In this document: one piece after another, positions 1 to 5,186 of the stretch
Position numbering within the stretch: position 1 is the first letter of the stretch
Layout of the letters: each line of letters starts with the position of its first letter
Source: Mageeibacillus sp. UBA5734
GTDB taxonomy: Bacteria; Bacillota; Clostridia; Saccharofermentanales; UBA5734
DNA: 5,311 nucleotides
NCBI GenBank assembly: GCA_002419365.1
Contig: DIGA01000046.1
Location: 1 to 5,311, forward strand
Direction of reading: 5' to 3'
Notes under the pieces: generated by a model
What the model saw: the letters and a program-made list of their open reading frames with translations, nothing else
The model's database searches: none
What the model was told of the DNA's origin: nothing
Program-made: the position numbers and the translations under genes

Positions 1-4
1 GGTA

Positions 5-343
5 TTAAAAGAACGCTGTACTAGTCATTTCCCGATCGAGATCGACCGTATTGCCATCGAGTTTCAATGAAGTCGACTGATTTTCGGAAATGGTTGCTTT
101 CAAGTCCGTCAGATCGAATGTACGATTTAAAGCAGGTCTAAAGGATCCATCAGGTCCATCAGACGCAGAAAAACCACCCGTTTGCAGCACCTGGCTGAAA
201 ACGGATTCAAAATCAACGGTCTTGCTTTTATAGCCGGGGGTATCGGCATTGGAGATGTTGGCCGCCAGGACCTCGTTTTTGGTCCAGACGGCATCGAGTC
301 CCTTTTCCAGGATCGAGGTGTTCAGTGTCAGTCGTTCCAGCAT
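5..343 (-). CDS. flgB: Flagellar basal-body rod protein FlgB (possibly frameshifted near the C-terminus)
   Basis: FlgB is a proximal rod protein of the flagellar basal body, exported by the flagellar type III apparatus and assembled in the periplasm or cell wall space. The N-terminus carries the rod/hook family signature: LERLTLNTSILEKGLDA followed by AANISNADTPGYKSK and VDFES, which is diagnostic for the FlgB/FlgC/FlgG group and best fits FlgB. The start at 343 is preferred over the adjacent ATG at 346 because GAGG (351-354) then lies 7 nt upstream. FlgB proteins usually have about 130-140 residues; this frame stops after 112, at DREM plus six atypical residues. In the +1 frame, positions 24-1 read LVQRSFNT, which resembles the expected FlgB tail, so a frameshift or sequence error near 16-28 is suspected. 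flgC and fliE would normally follow beyond the left edge. Family assignment is secure; the C-terminal end is not. Confidence 0.9.
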   Translation of the reverse strand: MLERLTLNTSILEKGLDAVWTKNEVLAANISNADTPGYKSKTVDFESVFSQVLQTGGFSASDGPDGSFRPALNRTFDLTDLKATISENQSTSLKLDGNTVDLDREMTSTAFF

Positions 344-372
344 CATTTTTCCTCACAGCTGGATCCAGCACT

Positions 373-397
373 CTATCACTTGGCTGAATCCTGTTTA
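373..397 (-). promoter_or_regulatory. Possible sigma-28-like promoter directly upstream of flgB
   Basis: On the minus strand TAAA (397-394) is followed after 14 nt by GTGATAG (379-373). This resembles the flagellar sigma factor pattern TAAA-N15-CCGATAT only in its GATA core. It lies downstream of the riboswitch terminator, so it would bypass it. The match is weak and may be chance. Confidence 0.2.
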
Positions 398-571
398 AAA
401 AAAATGACGTCCCTGTCGGCGCATCCGCATCCATGCGAAGGTTATAGGCAGGATAAAATAGACTGTTCTTTCCTGGCGCCATTCACAGTTTCAGGCGCGA
501 AAAAGACAGCTCCAACGAGCATTCCTTCATTTTCTATTCAATTGTCCGACCAGCTGATTTCCTGTGCCGGG

Positions 572-600
572 AAAAAGAAAAAGGCTCCTTGCGGCGCCTT
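572..600 (-). terminator. Rho-independent terminator of the c-di-GMP riboswitch
   Basis: On the minus strand AAGGCGCC (600-593) pairs with GGAGCCTT (588-581) around a GCAA tetraloop. This gives 8 pairs with one G-A mismatch. The run TTTTTCTTTTT follows (582-572). It lies about 40 nt after the aptamer and about 230 nt before the flgB start, the place expected for a transcriptional expression platform. A part of the 3' arm, GAGCCTTT, could also pair with AAAGCTC in the aptamer core, a possible antiterminator (inference). Confidence 0.85.
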
Positions 601-612
601 CCGTACACTGAA

Positions 613-637
613 CATAGCAGAAATGGATCTCTGCATG
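613..637 (-). other. Hairpin between aptamer and terminator
   Basis: On the minus strand CAT-GCAGA pairs with TCTGC-T-ATG (one bulged T) around an 8-nt loop. It sits directly against the 3' strand of aptamer helix P1 and before the terminator, so it is probably part of the expression platform or a folding spacer. Confidence 0.5.
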
Positions 638-638
638 A

Positions 639-721
639 ACCGGTAACTGGCTGCCATGGAATTACTTCTTTAGGCCCTGAGCTTTGCGTCACAGGCTTTC
701 ACCTGCTATGCCCTGATCGGT
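639..721 (-). promoter_or_regulatory. Class I cyclic di-GMP riboswitch (GEMM-I aptamer)
   Basis: The minus strand reads through the recognisable GEMM-I core in order. P1 is ACCG/CGGT (718-721 with 639-642). The conserved AGGGCA precedes helix GGGC/GCTC (710-713 with 679-682). Hairpin CAGG/CCTG (702-705 with 692-695) is closed by a GAAA tetraloop (697-700). The nearly invariant GACGCAAAGC follows (690-681). Then comes a second arm with CCTAA (674-670) and ATGG (657-654), close to the 11-nt receptor for the GAAA loop, capped by GAA-GTAA-TTC. The 3' end has the typical GTTACC. Known members bind c-di-GMP and control motility and surface genes; in Clostridioides difficile such an element precedes the flgB operon and switches it off. 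The terminator downstream makes the same OFF logic likely here, but the direction of switching is inferred. Confidence 0.94.
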
Positions 722-748
722 ATGTAATTTTTGATAACTTTTGTGGTA

Positions 749-778
749 ATTATACGGACACATCTATCCTGCTGTCAA
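749..778 (-). promoter_or_regulatory. Consensus housekeeping promoter for the riboswitch-flgB transcript
   Basis: The minus strand has a perfect -35 TTGACA (778-773) and a perfect -10 TATAAT (754-749), separated by 18 nt. Transcription should start near 742, about 20 nt before the aptamer. The A/T-rich DNA just upstream may help as an UP element. A strong vegetative promoter fits a gene whose control is placed in the leader, at the riboswitch. Confidence 0.88.
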
Positions 779-807
779 CAGGAATACGATATTTATGTGT
801 ACTATTT

Positions 808-854
808 TTGTCATTTTACAAATCAACTTTACAGAAACAATGCAAAAATGACAA
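808..854. repeat. 10-bp inverted repeat with 27-nt spacer
   Basis: TTGTCATTTT (808-817) is repeated inverted as AAAATGACAA (845-854). It lies in the A/T-rich gap between the GH18 gene end and the flgB promoter. It could be a regulator site or an RNA hairpin. No protein can be named from the sequence. Confidence 0.4.
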
Positions 855-861
855 CTCGGTT

Positions 862-885
862 TGAAAAACAAGTTGCCCGGACAAC
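862..885 (-). terminator. Weak terminator candidate after the GH18 gene
   Basis: On the minus strand GTTG (885-882) pairs with CAAC (875-872) around TCCGGG, followed by TTGTTTTTC. The stem is only 4-5 bp. It may help end GH18 transcription before the flgB promoter. Confidence 0.25.
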
Positions 886-901
886 ATGAACAAATTTGTC
901 T

Positions 902-924
902 GATCTGCATTTTTTTGCATGATC
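902..924. repeat. Short inverted repeat with T-rich loop
   Basis: GATCTGCA (902-909) pairs with TGCA-T-GATC (916-924), giving 8 pairs with one bulged T and a loop of six T. It lies in the GH18-flgB intergenic region. Its role is unknown. Confidence 0.35.
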
Positions 925-971
925 TATTCTGACAAAACACACCTCTCACCTATTGTGTTCGTATGTCTGTT

Positions 972-1003
972 AAAAATGAAGGTTTTAAAGTTTAAAAATT
1001 CAT
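972..1003 (-). terminator. A/T-rich terminator candidate just after the GH18 stop
   Basis: On the minus strand ATGAA (1003-999) pairs with TTCAT (980-976), with an inner TTTTA/TAAAA helix, and is followed by a short T run (975-972). It starts 18 nt past the stop codon. The stem is almost all A-T, so its strength is doubtful. Confidence 0.35.
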
Positions 1004-1020
1004 ATCTGATCGGACTGTGC

Positions 1021-2574
1021 TTATCCATCCATCGCTTCTTCCAACGCGGCGAGCAAGGTACCGTTGTCCTGGGTGATCTGCCAGAACATTGCGCCGCCCA
1101 GGCCCCGGTCCCTGATATAGTTGGCCTTCCAGCCGATCGATTCCGGATCGTCATAGCTGATGAAAGTCGAGCCATCGAACAGCCACGGCACTTTGGCCTG
1201 GGGATGGAAGTAGCGTTTGTAGCTTGGGTTGGTCAGATATTTCTCGGCAATGTCCTTGTACGAAATCGCCCAGCCGCCGCTGTAGGTCTGGTACCAGCCA
1301 TTCCGGTCAGAGCTGGTGACATTTGTGTATTTCATGCCATAAAACGGGATACCCAGGACAATTTTTTCTGCTGGCATGCCCGCGTTGAGCCAGAGGTTGA
1401 CTGTTTTATCGACCGACCAGTTCAGCTGCTCAACCGCTGACCGGTCCGGGGGATACAAGGGCGCATTGAAGTCCGTTCGCACATCCCAGGTGCCATGCAT
1501 GTCATAGGTCATCAGGTTGGCAAAATCGACGATCTCGCCCAATTCATCCAGCTCCGTGTTCTTGATGTATGTCGTATAGCAACCGCCGGCAAAAGTCAGC
1601 AAATAAGGTTTGCCATCGGCTGCCGAGCGTTCATCCAGTTTCTGGCGCAGCGTCAGCATCAGCAGGGTGAAATTCTCCCGGTCTTCCGGACGGCGCACGT
1701 TATCCGAGGCACCTCCCTGGACTGGGTATTCCCAATCCAGATCGACCCCGTCAAAGCCATGTTCAACGATGAAATCCACGCAGCTTTCGGCAAACGTCTT
1801 GCGGGATTCCTCGGTCAGGGCCGCATCGGAAAAGCGCTCCGACCAGTCCCAGCCGCCGACTGCAATCAGCGTCTTCAGCTCTGGTTTTTGCTTTTTGAGC
1901 TGACGGAGTGCGGCAAAATTCTGTGGATCATATTTGGGATACCCCATGATGATCTTGTTGCTGGAATCAATCTTGGCAAAGGCATAGTTGATGTGGGTCA
2001 GCTTGGACACATCGATCTGGTTGGGATCAAAGCCTTCGGCGATCTTCCAGCCGGCAAAATAACCGACGATTCTCGACGTAGAAGACGCAGCCCGAACCGG
2101 TGCAGCCGGAGCAGGGGTCGGAGTCGGTATGGGTGTCGGCGTCGGCGTGGGGACCGGGGTGGGCGTTGGGGTTGGAGCAGGTGTGGGGGTGGGAGTTGGC
2201 GAAGGTGTCGGTGTCGGTGAAGGGGTTGGGCTGGGGGTGGGTGATGGCGTTGGGGATGCTGCTGGACTCGGGACACCTGTGCTGGATGGCGTGCTTGTCG
2301 GGCTGGGAAGTGGGGCAGTCTCTCTGGGGGTAGCCGCAGATGAATCCTTTGCCGGTTCTGCAACTGCACCTGACAAACGACCGGATGGTTTTAATAACCT
2401 GGCAGAGTCCTCGATGTAGGGAAATCCAATCACGACGCTGGTAATGATGACAACAAAAGCCAGTGCTGTCCAGATTCGCCACCCGTTGCGGGTTTTTCTG
2501 GCACTGCGTCTGTCCAGTGGTCTCACAGGCTGTGACGGCATCGATCCGTTCTTATCTTGAGCAGTCTTTTTCAT
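1021..2574 (-). CDS. Membrane-anchored glycoside hydrolase family 18 (chitinase-like) with Pro-Thr linker
   Basis: Predicted to hydrolyse beta-1,4 GlcNAc links (chitin, chito-oligomers or related glycans) outside the cell. Of 517 residues, 1-32 are basic. A single hydrophobic segment (about 33-51) has no clear cleavage site, so it is probably a signal anchor. A Ser/Pro/Thr-rich stretch (about 88-160, mostly TP/SP dipeptides) forms an extended spacer. The GH18 barrel covers about 168-516. The catalytic DxxDxDxE motif is DGVDLDWE (D275, D278, D280, E282 as proton donor). LMTYD (Y357, D358) and W498 near the end are the other expected active-site residues. The usual SxGG strand motif reads AVGG (238-241). 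No LysM or chitin-binding module is visible. The start is the first ATG; AAGGA is 13 nt upstream, rather far. The gene is divergent from mscS and ends 243 bp before the flgB promoter. Exact substrate cannot be told. Confidence 0.92.
   Translation of the reverse strand: MKKTAQDKNGSMPSQPVRPLDRRSARKTRNGWRIWTALAFVVIITSVVIGFPYIEDSARLLKPSGRLSGAVAEPAKDSSAATPRETAPLPSPTSTPSSTGVPSPAASPTPSPTPSPTPSPTPTPSPTPTPTPAPTPTPTPVPTPTPTPIPTPTPAPAAPVRAASSTSRIVGYFAGWKIAEGFDPNQIDVSKLTHINYAFAKIDSSNKIIMGYPKYDPQNFAALRQLKKQKPELKTLIAVGGWDWSERFSDAALTEESRKTFAESCVDFIVEHGFDGVDLDWEYPVQGGASDNVRRPEDRENFTLLMLTLRQKLDERSAADGKPYLLTFAGGCYTTYIKNTELDELGEIVDFANLMTYDMHGTWDVRTDFNAPLYPPDRSAVEQLNWSVDKTVNLWLNAGMPAEKIVLGIPFYGMKYTNVTSSDRNGWYQTYSGGWAISYKDIAEKYLTNPSYKRYFHPQAKVPWLFDGSTFISYDDPESIGWKANYIRDRGLGGAMFWQITQDNGTLLAALEEAMDG
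2098..2268 (-). repeat. Low-complexity DNA encoding the Thr-Pro/Ser-Pro linker
   Basis: This degenerate 6-nt-period tract encodes residues about 103-159 of the GH18 protein, nearly all alternating Pro with Thr or Ser. It creates false Gly-Val-rich frames on the plus strand. Such tracts change length by slippage, so length may vary between strains. Confidence 0.85.
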
Positions 2575-2633
2575 CGTGATCTGTCATTCCTTTGGCGCTC
2601 TGCCTGCTGACTGGGCGAAACGAAACGCTCTTA

Positions 2634-2639
2634 TCATAG
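2634..2639 (-). promoter_or_regulatory. Candidate -10 box for the GH18 gene
   Basis: TATGAT is on the minus strand about 60 nt upstream of the GH18 start. The -35 region at 17 nt spacing (CATCCG) is a poor match, so an activator may be needed. Weak evidence. Confidence 0.3.
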
Positions 2640-2650
2640 CAAAGCCATGT

Positions 2651-2724
2651 TTCAGGCGGATGACCAAAACCGATACAGTTCAATTGCAAGTTAAACAAAT
2701 GTCCTGGTTTTGCTTTCGCCTGAA
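2651..2724. repeat. Two-part inverted repeat between divergent GH18 and mscS genes
   Basis: TTCAGGCG (2651-2658) matches CGCCTGAA (2717-2724) perfectly. Nested inside, CAAAACC (2665-2671) matches GGTTTTG (2706-2712). Fifteen pairs are therefore arranged symmetrically about a 34-nt centre. The arms cover the -35 regions of both candidate divergent promoters, which suggests an operator shared by the two genes. This is inference; no known regulator site is recognised. Confidence 0.5.
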
Positions 2725-2733
2725 TTCTATACT
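2705..2733 (+). promoter_or_regulatory. Candidate mscS promoter
   Basis: TATACT (2728-2733) is a good -10 box. At 17 nt spacing the -35 is TGGTTT (2705-2710), a poor match. Transcription would begin near 2740, about 30 nt before the mscS start codon. Confidence 0.4.
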
Positions 2734-2769
2734 ATGATGTTGGACAGATCCATTTCACAGGAGATCGAC

Positions 2770-3576
2770 ATGGCACAAGAAATCCTCGACAAAATCAAAG
2801 AATTTGCAACCACCACCGGCCTGAACCTGGTTCTGGCCTTGCTATTGATCATCATCGGCTACCGGCTGATCCAGTTCCTGGCCAAGCGGATGGGCCGCTC
2901 ACCGGCCTTTTCCCGGATGGATCCTGGCGCCCAGAGTTTCATCCGCAGCTTTCTCAAGATCGTCCTGATCATCATCCTTTTCCTGACTGCCGCCAGCATG
3001 ATTGGCGTCCCGATGACCTCGATCCTGGCCTTGCTCGGTTCCGCAGGCCTGGCGATCGGCCTCGCCTTGCAGGGCGCACTGGGCAACCTCGCCGGCGGTC
3101 TGATCATCCTGATCTTCAAACCCTTCCGGGTTGGCGATTATGTCGACACCAAAGACGGATCCGGTACGGTGCGTGAGATCAATGTGTTCTACACCATCCT
3201 TGTGACCCCCGACAACCAGATCATCACCCTCCCCAATGGCAACCTGACCAATGCGGCCATCACCAATTACTCCAGCGAAAACACCCGTAGACTGAACTTG
3301 GAAGTATCAACTCCTCACTCGGTAGACATCGAACAGATCAAAGCCCTGTTGCTGGATCATGCCAAAAGCCATCCGGACATTCTCCAGCAGCCGGAGCCAT
3401 TCTGCCGTCTGCTTCGCCAAGGGGAAAGCACCCTGGTTTTTGCCTTGCGCGCCTGGTGTTCGACCGCTCATTATTGGGACATTTATCACGACCTGCTGGA
3501 AAAGATCAAGAACAGCTTTGATGAGAATGATATTGCCATGCCGGTTGCCAAATTGAATGTGAGACTGGAACAATAA
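2770..3576 (+). CDS. mscS: Small-conductance mechanosensitive channel, MscS family
   Basis: MscS channels are homoheptamers in the cytoplasmic membrane that open on membrane tension and release solutes after osmotic downshock. The 268-residue product is close to the length of E. coli MscS. TM1 is about residues 17-33, TM2 about 61-79, and the pore helix TM3 about 83-112 shows the small-residue pattern GSAGLAIGLALQGALGNLAGG. PFRVGDYV (118-125) and the beta domain with LPNGNL (154-159) and ITNYS follow, then the alpha/beta C-terminal domain. The start at 2770 is chosen because AGGAG (2759-2763) lies 6 nt upstream; the frame is open 20 codons further but without a good start site. The gene stands alone, divergent from GH18 and convergent with dgkA. 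Its promoter region contains a two-part inverted repeat. Nothing is missing from the core. Confidence 0.95.
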   Translation: MAQEILDKIKEFATTTGLNLVLALLLIIIGYRLIQFLAKRMGRSPAFSRMDPGAQSFIRSFLKIVLIIILFLTAASMIGVPMTSILALLGSAGLAIGLALQGALGNLAGGLIILIFKPFRVGDYVDTKDGSGTVREINVFYTILVTPDNQIITLPNGNLTNAAITNYSSENTRRLNLEVSTPHSVDIEQIKALLLDHAKSHPDILQQPEPFCRLLRQGESTLVFALRAWCSTAHYWDIYHDLLEKIKNSFDENDIAMPVAKLNVRLEQ

Positions 3577-3597
3577 ACATACTACTCGATCAGGAAT

Positions 3598-4020
3598 TCA
3601 GGAACTCAATCCAAGAAGTTTGAGCAATTTCGGTCCAAAAATCTGAATCCCAATGATCACGGAACCAACCGCTGTGATCAGGACTGCGCCTGCAGCCAGG
3701 TCTTTGATCTGTTTGGCCAGGGGATGATACTCCGGTGTGACCAGATCGACCATCCGCTCGAGCGCACTGTTGAGGCATTCGGCTGACAAGACCAGCGTGA
3801 TGCAGATCGCGAGGACTGCACCTTCGATCCGGCTGACCCTGAAAACAAAACCAGCTATGGCAACCGCCATGGCGGCAAGTAGTTCAACGGTGAAGACCCG
3901 CTCATGGAGAAAAGCGGTCCAGATCCCTTCGGCCGCATAACGGATACTGTCTGCCAGGTGCTTGTTTCTCAGGTGGGATTTGAGGGACGGACGATGGTGT
4001 TTTTTCTGCGGAATGTTCAT
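3598..4020 (-). CDS. dgkA: Diacylglycerol/undecaprenol kinase DgkA
   Basis: This small integral membrane kinase phosphorylates a lipid alcohol using ATP. In Gram-positive bacteria DgkA-type proteins mostly act on undecaprenol and feed the carrier lipid for cell wall synthesis; in proteobacteria they act on diacylglycerol. The 140-residue product has a basic N-terminus, an amphipathic helix with SIRYAAEGIWTAF (25-37), then three membrane helices (about 46-60, 66-84, 109-128). Active-site residues are present: E81, N84 and E88 in the SAECLNSALE segment, then VDLVTPEYHPLAKQIKD with K106 and D107. The long TPEYHPLAK loop is typical of the family. It begins 17 bp after the ypfJ stop, with an AGG (8 nt spacing) overlapping the intercistronic gap, so the two are almost surely co-transcribed. 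Which lipid is used is inferred, not shown. Confidence 0.94.
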   Translation of the reverse strand: MNIPQKKHHRPSLKSHLRNKHLADSIRYAAEGIWTAFLHERVFTVELLAAMAVAIAGFVFRVSRIEGAVLAICITLVLSAECLNSALERMVDLVTPEYHPLAKQIKDLAAGAVLITAVGSVIIGIQIFGPKLLKLLGLSS

Positions 4021-4037
4021 GCCCTCGACCTGCTTTC

Positions 4038-4910
4038 TCAGGCTGCCAGACCCAAAATCTTGAGCGAAGCTGCATTGAATGTGTCTCCGTCTTCAATCGT
4101 GCCTTCTGTGAAGCCTCTCCTGAACCAGCGGCTGCGCTGCTCGGATGTGCCATGGGTGAAACTGTCCGGAACCACATAGCCGTATGCTTGTTTCTGGATC
4201 CGGTCATCGCCTACGGCGCTGGCAGCTGCCAATGCTTCCTCCAGGTCGCCCGGCTCAAGCAATTCGGCCCGCTGGGCATAGTGCGCCCAGACTCCGGCGA
4301 AATAGTCAGCCTGAAGTTCCAGCCGGACCATGTATTGGTTGAATTCCGTTTCGCTCACCCGGGATTTCAGGGCAAAAACTTCCTCTGTAATGCCCAGCTG
4401 GTACTGGACATGGTGGCCAATCTCATGGGCCACCACATAGGCGATCGCAAAATCACCTGGCGCCTTGAATTTGGTTTGCAACTCTTGGAAAAAGCTCAGG
4501 TCGATATAGACCTTCTGGTCGCCCGGACAATAAAACGGACCGGTAGAGGCACCAGACACACCACAGGCTGACTCAACCGTGCCCGAATACAAGACCAGCT
4601 TGGGGTTTTGGTAGGTCAGGCCAGCATCCTCAAAGAGTGCTGCCCAGACATCTTCAGTCTCTGCCAGGACCACGGAGACAAATTGCGCCAGCTCTTCTTC
4701 CTCGGCCGAACCCTCATAGGTTCCAACCGGGACCTGTTCCTGATTCAGCACCCCTGTCAAGAGATCGGTGGGATTGCCACCCATCAGCGCGATGATGATG
4801 ACAATGACAATCGTACCGATGCCCAGGCCACCACCGATCACGGTTCGCGAACCACCCCGGGCACGCCGGTCCTCCACATTGGAGCTGGTTCTTCTTCCCT
4901 GCCATTTCAT
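4038..4910 (-). CDS. ypfJ: Neutral zinc metallopeptidase, YpfJ/KPN_02809 family
   Basis: This is a membrane-anchored predicted metallopeptidase (Zn_peptidase family) whose natural substrate is not known to me. The 290-residue product starts MKWQGRRTSSNVEDRR, the usual family N-terminus. One transmembrane helix follows (about 24-45), then an extracytoplasmic domain. The zinc site is HEIGHH (H162, E163, H166), with E198 in the ELQADYFAG motif as likely third ligand. Two cysteines (116, 128) flank a Gly/Ser loop and may form a disulfide. The conserved tail has FTHGTSEQRSRWFRRGF (about 252-268). The start at 4910 is preferred because GGAGGG (4917-4922) is 6 nt upstream. An in-frame ATG at 4985 would add 25 residues encoded by a 20-nt tandem repeat, which looks non-coding. 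It is the first gene of a unit with dgkA. An IS605-type element ends about 170 bp upstream, in the same orientation. Confidence 0.93.
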   Translation of the reverse strand: MKWQGRRTSSNVEDRRARGGSRTVIGGGLGIGTIVIVIIIALMGGNPTDLLTGVLNQEQVPVGTYEGSAEEEELAQFVSVVLAETEDVWAALFEDAGLTYQNPKLVLYSGTVESACGVSGASTGPFYCPGDQKVYIDLSFFQELQTKFKAPGDFAIAYVVAHEIGHHVQYQLGITEEVFALKSRVSETEFNQYMVRLELQADYFAGVWAHYAQRAELLEPGDLEEALAAASAVGDDRIQKQAYGYVVPDSFTHGTSEQRSRWFRRGFTEGTIEDGDTFNAASLKILGLAA

Positions 4911-4916
4911 GAGTGT

Positions 4917-4922
4917 CCCTCC
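4917..4922 (-). promoter_or_regulatory. Strong ribosome binding site deciding the ypfJ start
   Basis: GGAGGG on the minus strand lies 6 nt before ATG 4910. It supports this start over the upstream in-frame ATG at 4985. Confidence 0.85.
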
Positions 4923-4938
4923 GATCCCTACCGGATTG

Positions 4939-4983
4939 CTGGCTGATGCCAGGTTTGCCTGGCTGATGCCTGGTTTACCTGGC
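4939..4983 (-). repeat. 20-nt tandem repeat with hairpin in the ypfJ leader
   Basis: Two 20-nt units (4939-4958 and 4959-4978) differ at two positions, and a third copy begins (4979-4983). Within it the minus strand folds GCCAGG-CAAA-CCTGGC (4948-4963), a perfect 6-bp stem. The period is not a multiple of three, so it is likely untranslated leader. It could affect mRNA stability or translation. Confidence 0.75.
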
Positions 4984-5004
4984 ATTGGTTAGCCATCCAT
5001 CTGA

Positions 5005-5060
5005 TTCGCAGTTACCTAATCCTATTTTAGAACTTTTACTGCAACAAAAGAACAGCTTGC
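5005..5060 (-). promoter_or_regulatory. Possible ypfJ-dgkA promoter region (weak)
   Basis: The A/T-rich minus strand offers overlapping options: TTCTTT-N17-TAAAAT, or TTGTTG-N17-TAGGAT. Neither is a close consensus. The site lies between the IS end and the ypfJ leader repeats, where a promoter is needed unless transcription comes from the element. Confidence 0.3.
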
Positions 5061-5080
5061 CAGTCGGATTTATTAATCGT

Positions 5081-5186
5081 GACAGACTCCCACCACTTTT
5101 AGAAGTGGGGGCTTCTCGTTCGAGCAGCCTAACGGCCGCAGCATCCGCGAGCTAACCCCGTGTGCCCCACGGTTTGGAAATATGAG
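5081..5186 (-). ncRNA. Predicted omega RNA (TnpB guide RNA) scaffold
   Basis: TnpB proteins use an RNA made from the 3' end of their own gene and the element's right end. The stretch after the tnpB stop is highly foldable on the minus strand. Hairpins are CCGTG-GGGCA-CACGG (5172-5158), GCGGCC-GTTA-GGCTGC (5139-5124) and the end hairpin (5111-5089). The first loop, with its flanking G, can pair GGGGC with GCCCC at the foot of the last hairpin, a pseudoknot like those in known omega RNAs. The 5' end probably lies inside tnpB. The guide would be the 16-20 nt following the element border. The structure is seen; the function is inferred from the family. Confidence 0.7.

Noticed and set aside
182..646. 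154-codon plus-strand frame across the flgB leader
   Set aside because: It overlaps flgB, the terminator and the riboswitch on the other strand, and has no recognisable domain.
1495..2220. 241-codon open frame on the plus strand opposite the GH18 gene
   Set aside because: It is antisense to a clear GH18 domain, has an Arg/Gly-rich end caused by the Pro-Thr linker, and resembles no family.
2098..2268. Minisatellite or CRISPR reading of the low-complexity tract
   Set aside because: It is explained fully as codons for a Thr-Pro/Ser-Pro linker in the GH18 frame.
2129..2419. Gly-Val repeat protein on the plus strand
   Set aside because: The GVGVGV pattern is simply the complement of the TP-rich linker codons.
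2710..2769. 20-residue N-terminal extension of MscS from a TTG at 2710
   Set aside because: It would overlap the candidate promoter and has no Shine-Dalgarno; ATG 2770 has AGGAG at ideal spacing.
4152..4571. 139-codon plus-strand frame
   Set aside because: It is a shadow of ypfJ; it lies antisense over the zinc-binding region and resembles no family.
4939..4983. CRISPR-like repeats
   Set aside because: The units are directly adjacent with no spacers and only about two copies exist.
4911..4985. 25-residue N-terminal extension of YpfJ
   Set aside because: It is encoded by a 20-nt tandem repeat out of codon phase, and the family normally starts at MKWQGRR with the good binding site before 4910.
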